64,000 bases of DNA from Nitrospirota bacterium (GTDB lineage Bacteria > Nitrospirota > Leptospirillia > Leptospirillales > Leptospirillaceae), in contig JAKAYA010000004.1 of NCBI GenBank assembly GCA_021826965.1, positions 38,629-102,628 on the forward strand. Direction: 5' to 3'. The notes under the pieces were generated by a model that saw nothing but the letters and a program-made list of their open reading frames with translations, was not told the DNA's origin and did no database searches. Every line of letters starts with the position of its first letter. Position 1 is the first letter of the stretch. The translations under genes and the position numbers were made by a program. This document shows, in pieces, positions 33,332-41,460 of this stretch.

Positions 33332-34432
33332 GTGCTGAACGTTCCCTCTCTGTCCGTCAAGGACAAAAATCCTGTTCCCCGCCCATCAGACAATGTATCC
33401 CCGATGACCTCTGTTTTCGGAAAGATTCCTGACCGGCTTTATGTTTACGGCGTCAACTGGATCGGGGATGCCGTCTTGTCTCTCCCGACCCTCCAGGCGA
33501 TTCGGAGGCAGTTCCCGGAAACGTTTATTTCCGTTCTGGCGTCCACTCAAACGGTGGATGTCTACGGCCTGTCTCCTGTTGTCGACGAAGTCTTCCCGGT
33601 GCTTTCCCGTTCCGGAAAAGCGTTTTCAAAAGAGAACGCTGTGTCCCTGTGTTTTCCCCTGTCGTTCCGTTCGGCCTGGATTCTGTGGAAAGGGGGATGG
33701 CCGAACCGGATTGGTTATGCATTCGAAGGTCGTTCGCTTCTTCTTTCCAGAGCTCTGGATTATGCAGGTTGGAAGATGAAAGGTCAGCATCAGTCGACCT
33801 ATTATCGGGAGCTGGCCGAATCCGTCTATGGACCTCTTGCAGAGTCGGATCCCGTGCTCTCAGCGCCACCCGAAGAACGGGAAAAGGCTCGAAAATTCCT
33901 CCGGGATCAACACCTCGAAGGACGTTTTCTGGTGGCCGTCAATCCCGGAGCCTATTATGGGGCGGCCAAGATGTGGCCTTCCGGCTTTTACGCCGACCTG
34001 GTCCGGCGAATCCTGGACGACGACCCGGATATCGGGGTTGTCCTCTTTTCCGGGGAGAAAGACCGGTGGGTGACACGGGATATTGCCGCAAGCGTTTCTG
34101 CGAGCCGTGTGGTTTCGATTGACGGTGCACTGAAACTTCCGGAGAGCGTCGCGCTCCTTTCTCTGTGCCATTATGTCCTCTCGAACGATTCCGGCATGAT
34201 GCATCTGGGGGGAGCTCTCGGCCTTCCGGGAGCCGCTCTTTTTGGACCTACCGACCCGGTGGCGACGGGCCCCATGGGGGGTCGCACGCGAATTCTGCGC
34301 CATCCGGTCCGCTGCTCACCATGTTTTTTGCGGTATTGTCCGATCGACCACCGGTGCATGCTCTTTTTGACACCTGACCTGATCTGGCCCACAATCAGGG
34401 AAGATCTGGATAATCTGAGAAGGACGCACTGA
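33332..34432 (+). CDS. waaF: Heptosyltransferase II, WaaF-like
   Basis: GT9 enzyme adding the second heptose to the LPS inner core from ADP-heptose. The WaaF-type start VYGVNWIGDAVLSLPTLQAI, NPGAYYGAAKMWPSGFYADL, SNDSGMMHLGGALGLPGAAL and FGPTDPVATGP are all present, followed by CSPCFLRYCPIDHRCM. The listed GTG at 33332 gives 366 aa, with about 24 unconserved residues first; ATG 33404 would give the usual WaaF N-terminus and 342 aa. gmhB follows directly, which supports the heptose assignment. Confidence 0.9.
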   Translation: MLNVPSLSVKDKNPVPRPSDNVSPMTSVFGKIPDRLYVYGVNWIGDAVLSLPTLQAIRRQFPETFISVLASTQTVDVYGLSPVVDEVFPVLSRSGKAFSKENAVSLCFPLSFRSAWILWKGGWPNRIGYAFEGRSLLLSRALDYAGWKMKGQHQSTYYRELAESVYGPLAESDPVLSAPPEEREKARKFLRDQHLEGRFLVAVNPGAYYGAAKMWPSGFYADLVRRILDDDPDIGVVLFSGEKDRWVTRDIAASVSASRVVSIDGALKLPESVALLSLCHYVLSNDSGMMHLGGALGLPGAALFGPTDPVATGPMGGRTRILRHPVRCSPCFLRYCPIDHRCMLFLTPDLIWPTIREDLDNLRRTH

Positions 34433-35032
34433 ATGCAGGAAGTCGCACCGAGGCCGTCTGCCCTGGTTTTGACCGACCGGGATGGCACACTGATTCGGGA
34501 TGTGCCCTATCTCTCCCGCCTGGAAGACATTGCGCTTCTTCCAGGAGTGGCGAAGACGATCCGGACACTGAACCGTCTCGAGATTCCCGTGGTGGTGGTC
34601 ACGAACCAGTCGGGAGTGGCCCGGGGATACTTTTCGGAAGCGTTCGTCCGGGACAGCCATGACCGGATCAATGCGATTCTGGCGGGAGAAGGGGCCCGTG
34701 TCGACCTGTTCCTGTATTGCCCCCATCTGGCCGGCGTCGGGATTGCCCCTTACGACATGGATTGTACTTGCCGGAAACCCCGATCCGGCATGCTGAAAAG
34801 AGCGCTGGAAGAATTTTCCCTGCTCCCCGAACGGGCCATGATGGTGGGGGACTCTCTCCGGGATGTGGAAGCGGCGGCGGATCTGGGGATCGCAGGCTAT
34901 CTCATTTCCTCCGGCATCCCTTCTTCTGCGACGCTGTCCCCCCGGATCGTTTCATCGTTTTCCGCAGCGGTCGAAGATTTTCTCACTGAAAAGAACCTGC
35001 TTTTACCCGAAAGGAGCCCGAATGTCTCTTGA
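34433..35032 (+). CDS. gmhB: D-glycero-manno-heptose 1,7-bisphosphate 7-phosphatase
   Basis: HAD-superfamily phosphatase (199 aa) making heptose-1-phosphate for ADP-heptose. The nucleophile motif is LTDRDGTLIRD, then VVTNQSGVARGYF, and the GmhB zinc site CPH...CTCRKP (C-x-H, then C-x-C). The second acid motif is MMVGDSLRDVEAA. ATG 34433 directly abuts the waaF stop. gmhA and hldE/rfaE, needed for the rest of ADP-heptose synthesis, are not in the window. Its end overlaps the next gene by 11 bp. Confidence 0.93.
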   Translation: MQEVAPRPSALVLTDRDGTLIRDVPYLSRLEDIALLPGVAKTIRTLNRLEIPVVVVTNQSGVARGYFSEAFVRDSHDRINAILAGEGARVDLFLYCPHLAGVGIAPYDMDCTCRKPRSGMLKRALEEFSLLPERAMMVGDSLRDVEAAADLGIAGYLISSGIPSSATLSPRIVSSFSAAVEDFLTEKNLLLPERSPNVS

Positions 35033-35207
35033 TCCGTTTCTGCAATCGATTCTCGTTTGCCCCAAGTGCAAGGGAGACCTGGCTTTGGTGGATCAGCCCG
35101 AAGGACTGTCCTGTCCGGCCTGCCAGCTTCTTTACCCGATCCGGGAGGATATTCCGGTGATGCTGGTGGAGGAGGCTCTGCCGTATATTTCCGGCTCCGC
35201 ACACTGA
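35022..35207 (+). CDS. Trm112/YcaR-family zinc-ribbon protein
   Basis: A 61-aa protein with LVCPKCKGDLAL and LSCPACQLLYPIREDIPVML, the short treble-clef zinc-ribbon pattern of the Trm112/YcaR family often found next to lpxK or kdsB. It may assist a methyltransferase or bind a metal. Start ATG 35022 is backed by AAGGAG at 35011-35016. Here it sits between gmhB and a GT9 gene, away from lpxK. Confidence 0.9.
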   Translation: MSLDPFLQSILVCPKCKGDLALVDQPEGLSCPACQLLYPIREDIPVMLVEEALPYISGSAH

Positions 35208-35229
35208 AGTCGGGGGTAGGCTCGGGGTC

Positions 35230-36264
35230 GTGAAGAAAGTTCTCTTTGTCGGACTGCGTGCCATGGGGGATATGGTGCTGACGCTCCCGGTTCTACGCGC
35301 CGTCCGGGATTCGTGCCCGGAATCGCAAACGGACTTTGTCGTGGAACCATCCCTGGAAGTCCTTTTTCGGGAAGAGCCTCTCGTCCGGCGCGTGATTCCT
35401 CTTCCCCGTTCCAAAGCTTTTTCTTCCCGAACGGAATATTTCCGTGTCTACGCCGACTTTCTTCGCTCCATTCGCCGGGAACATTATGACGTCGTGTTCG
35501 ATCTTTTCTCCCGTGGTCCGCGTTCCCGTTTGATCGTCTGGTATTCCGGAGCGACTCGCCGGGTGGGGATCGCCGATCATACGACCTGGCTGGATCGCAG
35601 GATCTATACGGACCGGATTCAATTCCCGAACGCATTGACGCAAATGTATGACCAGGTCCTGTATCTGACGGGTCGTCTGGGGTACCGGACGGATTTCCCC
35701 CAGCCCCGAATGACGGTGGACGGGGAAAACCTCCGGAAAGCGCTTGCGCTGACGGGAAAAGCGAAAGACGAAAAAGACGTGTATCTGGTCGTGTTTCCCG
35801 GCTCGGGACAGAAAAACAAGAACTGGCCGGTGGAAAACTGGGCAGAACTGATCCGGTCCATTCGAAAGGCCGGGGTTCCTGTCGTCGTGATGGGCGGGCC
35901 TCTGGACCGGGAACCCTTTGAAGACCTCCGGAGGTCCTTCGGAAAGGAAGAAGACGGTGTCCGCTGGTTTTTGCAATCCGACCTGTCGGTCCTGAAAGGG
36001 ATTCTGTCGATGTCCCGGGGGGTGGTGGGAAACGATTCCGGTCCCTTGCACATGGCCCAGGCTTTGGGAAAGAGGGTCGTGGTCCTGTTCGGTCCGGGTG
36101 ACCATGTCTCCTACCGTCCATTTTTGGGATCCTTTGTCCGTTCCGGGATTTTTTGCTCCCCTTGCCAGTCTTTCGTTTCCCGGTGTCCGGACAATCAGTG
36201 CATGAAAACCATTGATGTCGAAAAAGTCCTGAAAACCCTGGAACAGGAAGGCCTGATTCCCTGA
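35230..36264 (+). CDS. Family 9 glycosyltransferase
   Basis: A 344-aa heptosyltransferase-family protein. It has VLFVGLRAMGDMVLTLPVLR, DVVFDLFSRGPRSRLI, FPGSGQKNKNWPVENWAELI (donor phosphate site) and GNDSGPLHMAQALGKRVVVL, then FGPGDHVSYRPF and CSPCQSFVSRCPDNQCM. GTG start at 35230, with GGGGTAGG-like purines upstream. Its position in a run of GT9 genes suggests outer-core heptose or a related sugar. Its stop overlaps the next start by 1 bp. Confidence 0.87.
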   Translation: MKKVLFVGLRAMGDMVLTLPVLRAVRDSCPESQTDFVVEPSLEVLFREEPLVRRVIPLPRSKAFSSRTEYFRVYADFLRSIRREHYDVVFDLFSRGPRSRLIVWYSGATRRVGIADHTTWLDRRIYTDRIQFPNALTQMYDQVLYLTGRLGYRTDFPQPRMTVDGENLRKALALTGKAKDEKDVYLVVFPGSGQKNKNWPVENWAELIRSIRKAGVPVVVMGGPLDREPFEDLRRSFGKEEDGVRWFLQSDLSVLKGILSMSRGVVGNDSGPLHMAQALGKRVVVLFGPGDHVSYRPFLGSFVRSGIFCSPCQSFVSRCPDNQCMKTIDVEKVLKTLEQEGLIP

Positions 36265-37340
36265 TGGAATCCACATTTTCGTCTTCTCCCCGAATCGGTA
36301 TATATCGGACCCGGTATCTCGGGGATCTTGTTCTCTTTGTTCCTGTCCTCCGCAAGCTTCTGGAACGGACTGCAAAGGAAAATCTCTTCGTCATCGTCAA
36401 CGAGGGAACCGAGTTTCCCTTGAAACAGCTGGATATTCCGTTCTTTCCTTTCGACAGGGGATCGTTGCCGCGAAAACTGAACAGTCTGAGAAAACTCAAC
36501 GAGGTTTTGAAAAATCGGTCTTTCGACTTCTGGATCGACATGACCCTTTCAGACCGGTCCCGGCATGTCGCCCGCCGTGTACGGGCAACGTATCGGGTTG
36601 CGTGCGGGGATCCGGAGGATCGACGATCGGGGGAGCCTTCCGATTTTTTTGTCCCGGTCGACTACAACCGTGGATCCGGACATGTTGTCGACCTTTGGGA
36701 AGAGGTCTTTCGGAAAGCGGGGATTCCTTTACGCAAGGGAGATCGGGACGGGAGTCTTCCGGTGGACCCCGAAGGGGCTACATTCGTCGACCGTTTTCTG
36801 GACGAGAAGAATCTCGTCGGTCGCCCTTTATTGGCCATTCATCCGGGGGGAAGGCACTGGTTCAAACGGTGGCCTCCGGACCGGTTTGCGGATCTTGCCG
36901 TCTGGTGGTATCGGGTCAGGAAAGGAGCGGTGATTCTGGTGACGACTCCGTCCGAACACACCCTGGCGGACTCTGTTCTCTCCGCTCTTCCTCCGGATGT
37001 TCCCCTCGTTCGACTTCAGGGAACGATTCCCGAACTTCACGCGCTTTTTTCCAGGGTGGATCTTTTTCTTGGAAACGACAGCGGCCCCCTTCATCTGGCC
37101 CGGTCGGCCGGAGCGCCGGTCCTGGGTTTTTTCGGCTCCACCCTTCCTGCCCTCTGGGGTCCACTGAGGGGTCCTGCCGCGCGGACGCTTTATCATCCGA
37201 TGCCCTGTTCACCCTGTGACCATAGCGGATGTACCATGGGAGAGAGGAACTGTCTCCGGGAGATTACCGTGGAAGAGTCTATCGATCTGATCCGGAAAAT
37301 GGAAAGGGACGGGTGCTTGAAGGGCAGGGAGCGTGCATGA
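36264..37340 (+). CDS. Family 9 glycosyltransferase
   Basis: A 358-aa GT9 enzyme: IGIYRTRYLGDLVLFVPVL, AIHPGGRHWFKRWPPDRFAD and GNDSGPLHLARSAGAPVLGF, then CSPCDHSGCTMGERNCL. It is diverged from the preceding GT9 gene, with a shortened N-terminal acceptor domain motif (RYLGD for the usual GD). The start overlaps the previous stop by 1 bp and the end overlaps the deacetylase by ATGA, so the set is one transcriptional unit. Confidence 0.87.
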   Translation: MESTFSSSPRIGIYRTRYLGDLVLFVPVLRKLLERTAKENLFVIVNEGTEFPLKQLDIPFFPFDRGSLPRKLNSLRKLNEVLKNRSFDFWIDMTLSDRSRHVARRVRATYRVACGDPEDRRSGEPSDFFVPVDYNRGSGHVVDLWEEVFRKAGIPLRKGDRDGSLPVDPEGATFVDRFLDEKNLVGRPLLAIHPGGRHWFKRWPPDRFADLAVWWYRVRKGAVILVTTPSEHTLADSVLSALPPDVPLVRLQGTIPELHALFSRVDLFLGNDSGPLHLARSAGAPVLGFFGSTLPALWGPLRGPAARTLYHPMPCSPCDHSGCTMGERNCLREITVEESIDLIRKMERDGCLKGRERA

Positions 37341-38062
37341 TCCGACTCGATGATGGCCGGACCATTCCTTCCATTCTTTATTATCATCGGGTTGCCCCCG
37401 ACGTTCCCCGCCCCGTGGGTGTCACGCCGGAGGAATTCCGGTCCCAGATGCTGTTCTTGAGGTCGAACGGGATGCGGGGGATCACCCTCGACGAAGGCTT
37501 GAAGAATACCGGTTCCTCAAAAAAGTCCTGTATTCTGACTTTCGATGACGGTTACCTGGACAATTTCGAACATGCAGTTCCCATTCTCGAAGATTTGGGC
37601 TTTCGGGCGACGATTTTTTGTGTGTCGGACCGGCTGGGAACATTGACCGACTGGTCCGACGACTCTCTCTGGAAGGGCATTCCCCTGATGGCGAAAGAAG
37701 AAGTGCGGGAACTGGCGGCCCGTGGCTTCGAGATTGGTTCCCATACGCGCACCCATTGCGATCTTGGACGCTTGAGCGCTACGGATCCCCTTCAAGCCCG
37801 CCGGGAGATTTTTGACAGTCGGACAGAACTCGAAGATGTTCTCGGCTCGCCCGTCACGTCGTTTTGCTACCCCTACGGGGGATGGACGGAGACGGCTGTC
37901 CAATGGGTCCGGGAAGCCGGGTATCTGCAGGCCCGGTCGGTTCATCATGCCCGATGGGGGAAAACATATGATCTTTTTTCCCTTCCCTGCCGCCCGGTTT
38001 CCGGAAAGATGCCGTTCTGGCGTTTTGCATGGTATGTCCGTTTGTGGAATCTGGGTCTTTAG
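37337..38062 (+). CDS. Polysaccharide deacetylase (NodB domain)
   Basis: A 241-aa carbohydrate esterase family 4 type protein. ILYYHRVAP begins the fold, LTFDDGYLDNFEHAVPIL carries the catalytic Asp and metal-binding Asp, and GSHTRTHCDLGRL carries the His pair; YPYGGWTE is the third motif. No signal peptide is seen, so it would act in the cytoplasm on lipid-linked or nucleotide sugar, or at the membrane. ATG 37337 overlaps the preceding GT9 stop. Substrate unknown; it may remove an N-acetyl group from a core sugar. Confidence 0.88.
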   Translation: MIRLDDGRTIPSILYYHRVAPDVPRPVGVTPEEFRSQMLFLRSNGMRGITLDEGLKNTGSSKKSCILTFDDGYLDNFEHAVPILEDLGFRATIFCVSDRLGTLTDWSDDSLWKGIPLMAKEEVRELAARGFEIGSHTRTHCDLGRLSATDPLQARREIFDSRTELEDVLGSPVTSFCYPYGGWTETAVQWVREAGYLQARSVHHARWGKTYDLFSLPCRPVSGKMPFWRFAWYVRLWNLGL

Positions 38063-38080
38063 GGCTCGCGGAGAAAGAGT

Positions 38081-39232
38081 GTGAACATTTTTCATCTGGA
38101 CTGCACGACAGGCTTCGGAGGACAGGAAATCGACCATATTTCGGAAGCCAGGGGCTTTCTGGATGTGGGACACCGCTATATTCTCGGAACCCGAAAAGGG
38201 ACTCCTTTCGACCAAAAGGCGGCGCAGGAGGTTCCGACCATTTCCTTGCCCCTGTCGGGGAACGTCGACCTTTATTCCTTTCAAAGGATTCGTCAGGTTC
38301 TTCGAAAGGAAAAGATCGATGTCTTGGTGACCACAAGCTATATCGACAGCTGGCTGGGGCCCCTTGCGGCCTATTCCTTGGGAAGATCCCGCCCTCTGGT
38401 CATTCGCCAGCGCCATCTTTTCAATCCCCCCAGAAATCTCTTCCCTTTTAGGTACATGTGCGATCGTCTGGTGGTGGTCAGCGATGCGCTCCGGTTGTTT
38501 TTCATCGAAAAGGGGCTTCCGTTCTGGCATGTGACGACCATCCACCGCGGAACTCGGAAAATCGACAGACCCCTTCCGGAAAAAGAGGATCGTCCTCTGG
38601 AGGAAACCGGAGACTTCGGTGGGCCGATGATCCTTCAGATCGGGATTTTTCAGCGGGACAAAGGCCACTTTCTTGCGCTGGATGTTTTTGCAAAACTTGC
38701 CCGAAAAAGAAACGACCTCACCCTTGTTTTTCTGGGAGACGGGCCCCTCTTCTCCGAGGTCCGGGAGCGGGCCGACCGGATGTTTTCTCCGGACGTGCGC
38801 CGTCGGATCGTGTTCGCCGGATACCGCGATCCCCGGCCGTATCTGCGCCATGCCAGCGTCGTGATTCAACCGTCTGTCCGTGAAGCCCTGGGGCTGTCCA
38901 TCCTGGAAGCCCTGAGGGAGGGAGTCCCGGTGGTGGCTTTTCGGGTGGGAGGGATCCCGGAAATCTTCCACCGTTTCCCCCCGGGACGGGGTGTGCTTGT
39001 GCAGCCCTGGAACACAGAGGCTTTTGCCCGTTCCGTGCTGGAAATTCTGGAGGATCACGCAAATCGGGACAAGTTCGACAGGAATGTGTTTTCCTTGGAA
39101 ACCTGTGTCCAAAAAACGCACGCTTTGTATGAAGCGGCCATCGAAAGGCTTCGATCGGGTTCCATTCGGAAGAACCCCTATGAGACAATAGGAGGAAGAG
39201 CCGATCCGATGTTCAATCTCAAACCGCAATAG
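38081..39232 (+). CDS. Family 4 glycosyltransferase
   Basis: A 383-aa GT-B enzyme. The N-terminus has IFHLDCTTGFGGQEIDHISE (a GGQE acceptor-side motif), then LVVVSDALRLFFIEKGLP, and in the donor domain QIGIFQRDKGHFLALD, VFLGDGPLFSEV and REALGLSILEALREGVPVVA with the E-x7-E pair. GTG start 38081 follows GGAGAAAGAGT. Probably the last sugar transferase of the core operon. Confidence 0.87.
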   Translation: MNIFHLDCTTGFGGQEIDHISEARGFLDVGHRYILGTRKGTPFDQKAAQEVPTISLPLSGNVDLYSFQRIRQVLRKEKIDVLVTTSYIDSWLGPLAAYSLGRSRPLVIRQRHLFNPPRNLFPFRYMCDRLVVVSDALRLFFIEKGLPFWHVTTIHRGTRKIDRPLPEKEDRPLEETGDFGGPMILQIGIFQRDKGHFLALDVFAKLARKRNDLTLVFLGDGPLFSEVRERADRMFSPDVRRRIVFAGYRDPRPYLRHASVVIQPSVREALGLSILEALREGVPVVAFRVGGIPEIFHRFPPGRGVLVQPWNTEAFARSVLEILEDHANRDKFDRNVFSLETCVQKTHALYEAAIERLRSGSIRKNPYETIGGRADPMFNLKPQ

Positions 39233-39244
39233 GGAGGAGATTAC

Positions 39245-39532
39245 GTGAGCCGACAAATCCGCATGAATCCGCGGATCGCCAAAGGCCAGCCCTGTCTGGA
39301 GGGTACGCATATCCCGGTTTCCGTATTTCTGGAGCTTTTCAAGAAGGGCTATTCCGTCGAGAGGATCGTTTCGGAATGTTATCCGGACCTGTCGAAGGAA
39401 GACGTGGTGGAAGCCATTGATTTCATGATCGACTGGGTGCGCCGGGCCCCGATGTATCTTCCGGACCTCGTGGATCAGAAGTCCCCGGAAAATCCCTCGA
39501 TCATCCAGCTTGACGGTCTAAACGAACGATAA
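39245..39532 (+). CDS. DUF433-family protein
   Basis: A 95-aa protein with RMNPRIAKGQPCLEGTHIPV and the DUF433 helix pattern VFLELFKKGYSVERIVSECYP, DLSKEDVVEAIDF. DUF433 proteins are small DNA-binding-like proteins, some encoded as antitoxins beside PIN toxins. No such partner is adjacent here. GTG start at 39245 follows AGGGAGGAG. Its last 15 bp overlap the 3' end of the convergent lipid-kinase-like gene. Confidence 0.85.
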   Translation: MSRQIRMNPRIAKGQPCLEGTHIPVSVFLELFKKGYSVERIVSECYPDLSKEDVVEAIDFMIDWVRRAPMYLPDLVDQKSPENPSIIQLDGLNER

Positions 39533-40516
39533 TGGACCTCCGGACGGGACGGAGACTCCCCTCTTCGTCCCCGGGAGGATTCCCGAACGACGAAGCCCTT
39601 TTTCTGTAAAGAGAAGGGTGATTCTCCGGTCCGAAACGGAGAACCTTCCGGTGGAATAGCGGACCGTCTCTCCATCCATCTGTCCGGAGCAAGGCCCCTG
39701 AATCCGGATCTCCTCGACCGGTAGGGATGTCCTGTACCAGGATTCTCCCGTTTTTCCCAGCATCGTTCCCAACAGAAAAAGACACAGGTTCCGACGATTC
39801 GTTCCGGTAAAAATGTCGAGGCGAAAAGCCCGGTCGGGAATGCCGGAAGGGGCTTCCGTGGGAAATGGAGGAAAGTAAATTGGAAATCGTCGGAGTACGG
39901 CCCAATATGTCCGGACAATTTCCGGAGAGCCCCCCCCGGACGAAAAAGAAAGGCTTGCCGGCTTTCCGAGTCCTGCGACAAAAGCCGATAGGGCGGCGAG
40001 CAAATAGGCGGGAGATCCGAAGAATTTTTTGATGCGCGGGAGGGTTTTTTCGGCCGCCCGCCCGTCGAAGCCGATGCCGGCCATCAGGACAAAAAAACGG
40101 CCTCCAAACTCTCCCAGTCGTATGGAAACCGGAAACAGGCGTTCACGAGCAGAATATACGGACAGGTCCTTTTTTCCGCGGAGATGGTAGGAAAGAACGT
40201 TTGCTGTTCCCAGCGGAGCCATGATCACGGGGCAGTTATCCGGAAGGCCGGACTGCAGGAGGGTATGAAGCGTGCCGTCTCCTCCGCCGACGAACAGGGT
40301 GTCCGGGTGGCGAGACAGGAGTGAGCGCAAGGCATCCGGCCATTCCTGGGGAAGGGAGACAGGGGCATAATGCCCGGCGGGAAAGGTATTTTCAAACCAT
40401 GTTCGCCAACGTTGATGATCGATGCGGCGAAAGAAAGGGCCGGAAGCCGTATTGTGAAAAAAAGCCGGCTTCCGGGGCCAGAAAAAAGGAGGATCGGATG
40501 GACCGGACGAAGTCAG
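39518..40516 (-). CDS. Diacylglycerol/lipid kinase-family protein, apparent CTG start
   Basis: DAGK-catalytic-domain protein. The nucleotide loop is TLFVGGGDGTLHTLLQSG, then APLGTANVLSYHL and MAGIGFDGRAAEKTLPRIKK. ATG, GTG and TTG codons first occur in frame at 40330, inside the domain. Upstream in the same frame, without stop, I read FFHNTASGPFFRRIDHQRW, the expected N-terminal NP-x-SG-type strand. The only plausible start there is CTG 40516-40514, overlapping the stop of the upstream gene (CTGA), with GGAGG 6 nt before. That gives 332 aa. Substrate (diacylglycerol, sphingosine-like or other lipid) unknown. Confidence 0.8.
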   Translation of the reverse strand: MTSSGPSDPPFFWPRKPAFFHNTASGPFFRRIDHQRWRTWFENTFPAGHYAPVSLPQEWPDALRSLLSRHPDTLFVGGGDGTLHTLLQSGLPDNCPVIMAPLGTANVLSYHLRGKKDLSVYSARERLFPVSIRLGEFGGRFFVLMAGIGFDGRAAEKTLPRIKKFFGSPAYLLAALSAFVAGLGKPASLSFSSGGGSPEIVRTYWAVLRRFPIYFPPFPTEAPSGIPDRAFRLDIFTGTNRRNLCLFLLGTMLGKTGESWYRTSLPVEEIRIQGPCSGQMDGETVRYSTGRFSVSDRRITLLFTEKGLRRSGILPGTKRGVSVPSGGPLSFV

Positions 40517-41385
40517 GGAGGTCCTCCGGCCTGGGGAAGCGACAGGGCCTTGCGATACTCGGGCGACAGGCTGAAGGTGGACGGCGGAAAGGAGACTTCC
40601 GAAACGTTCTGCACGACCGAGCTTTCCTTCTGGTAGGCGGGGACCTTGGAGGCATCGTAAAGACCGATGGCGTTCAGGATCCGGATGATGAAGCCCTTCT
40701 TGTAACGGGTGTCCCGGGAGATCGACAGGTAGAAGGAGGAAGGATTACCGTTCAGCTTCATTTTCGCCCCTCCCATGGCCAGAAGATGACGCCGGAAATC
40801 CTGCAGGGACTTGAATCCCTTGACGTCGGCCGATGCACAGACGACGGTTTTCTGGTCACCGTTGATCATCCCCACGACGCTGCCACGGAAACGGTGCTGA
40901 TACGTTTCGGGGGTGCAGCTGTATCCGGCGACGGTCCGGGTTTCCCGCCCGATCGTATGGACGTCCCCCGGGTTGCTGCCGGCGTGTTGCCCGATCAGGT
41001 CGGAGAAGCCCTGATAGGACAGAATTTTTTTGATCGACTGCACCTGGTAGGTCCGGGTCCTGGTATCGACCGCATAGACTTTGCCGAGGTCGAGGCGCCA
41101 CAGGATCAGGTTCACCCCCTTGTTGTCCGGCTGGTCGATCCGAAGCGCCACGGGTGTGGCCGAATAGGTCAGACGATGGGACTGGGCCGGCTGGCCGGTC
41201 TGTTCGGTGCGGATCTCGACAGTCCATTTCAGTCCCCGGTCCAGCCCTGCGGACGGTTTTGGCGACAAAGTGCCGGCAAAAGAACGGATTGGGCGGTTAC
41301 AGGGCGAAAGCAGGAAGGGTGCGAGAAGAAGCGCGACGAAAAGGACCCGGAAAAGGGGTCCCCTGGGAAATGGCATTGATTTCAT
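40513..41385 (-). CDS. Secreted protein, DUF4412/LolA-like lipid-associated
   Basis: A 290-aa protein with a signal peptide (LFRVLFVALLLAPFLLSP). It then has beta-strand-rich segments such as VNLILWRLDLGKVYAVDTRT and a GYSCTPETYQ motif. This resembles DUF4412-type periplasmic proteins, but I am not certain of the family. Two Cys (about residue 29 and in GYSC) are present; the first is not in a clean lipobox. Precedes the lipid-kinase-like gene with a CTGA overlap, so they form a two-gene minus-strand unit. Confidence 0.6.
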   Translation of the reverse strand: MKSMPFPRGPLFRVLFVALLLAPFLLSPCNRPIRSFAGTLSPKPSAGLDRGLKWTVEIRTEQTGQPAQSHRLTYSATPVALRIDQPDNKGVNLILWRLDLGKVYAVDTRTRTYQVQSIKKILSYQGFSDLIGQHAGSNPGDVHTIGRETRTVAGYSCTPETYQHRFRGSVVGMINGDQKTVVCASADVKGFKSLQDFRRHLLAMGGAKMKLNGNPSSFYLSISRDTRYKKGFIIRILNAIGLYDASKVPAYQKESSVVQNVSEVSFPPSTFSLSPEYRKALSLPQAGGPP

Positions 41386-41460
41386 GCGGAAGATATCCTC
41401 ATGTGAAACCGTGATCGTGATGTTTGATGTGAAATCCGGACAAAGATTTTTTATCTTACC

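Noticed and set aside
39245..39532. DUF433 gene as half of a toxin-antitoxin pair
   Set aside because: No PIN-toxin or similar small gene adjoins it; the PIN protein at 45235 is a membrane YacL-type protein far away.
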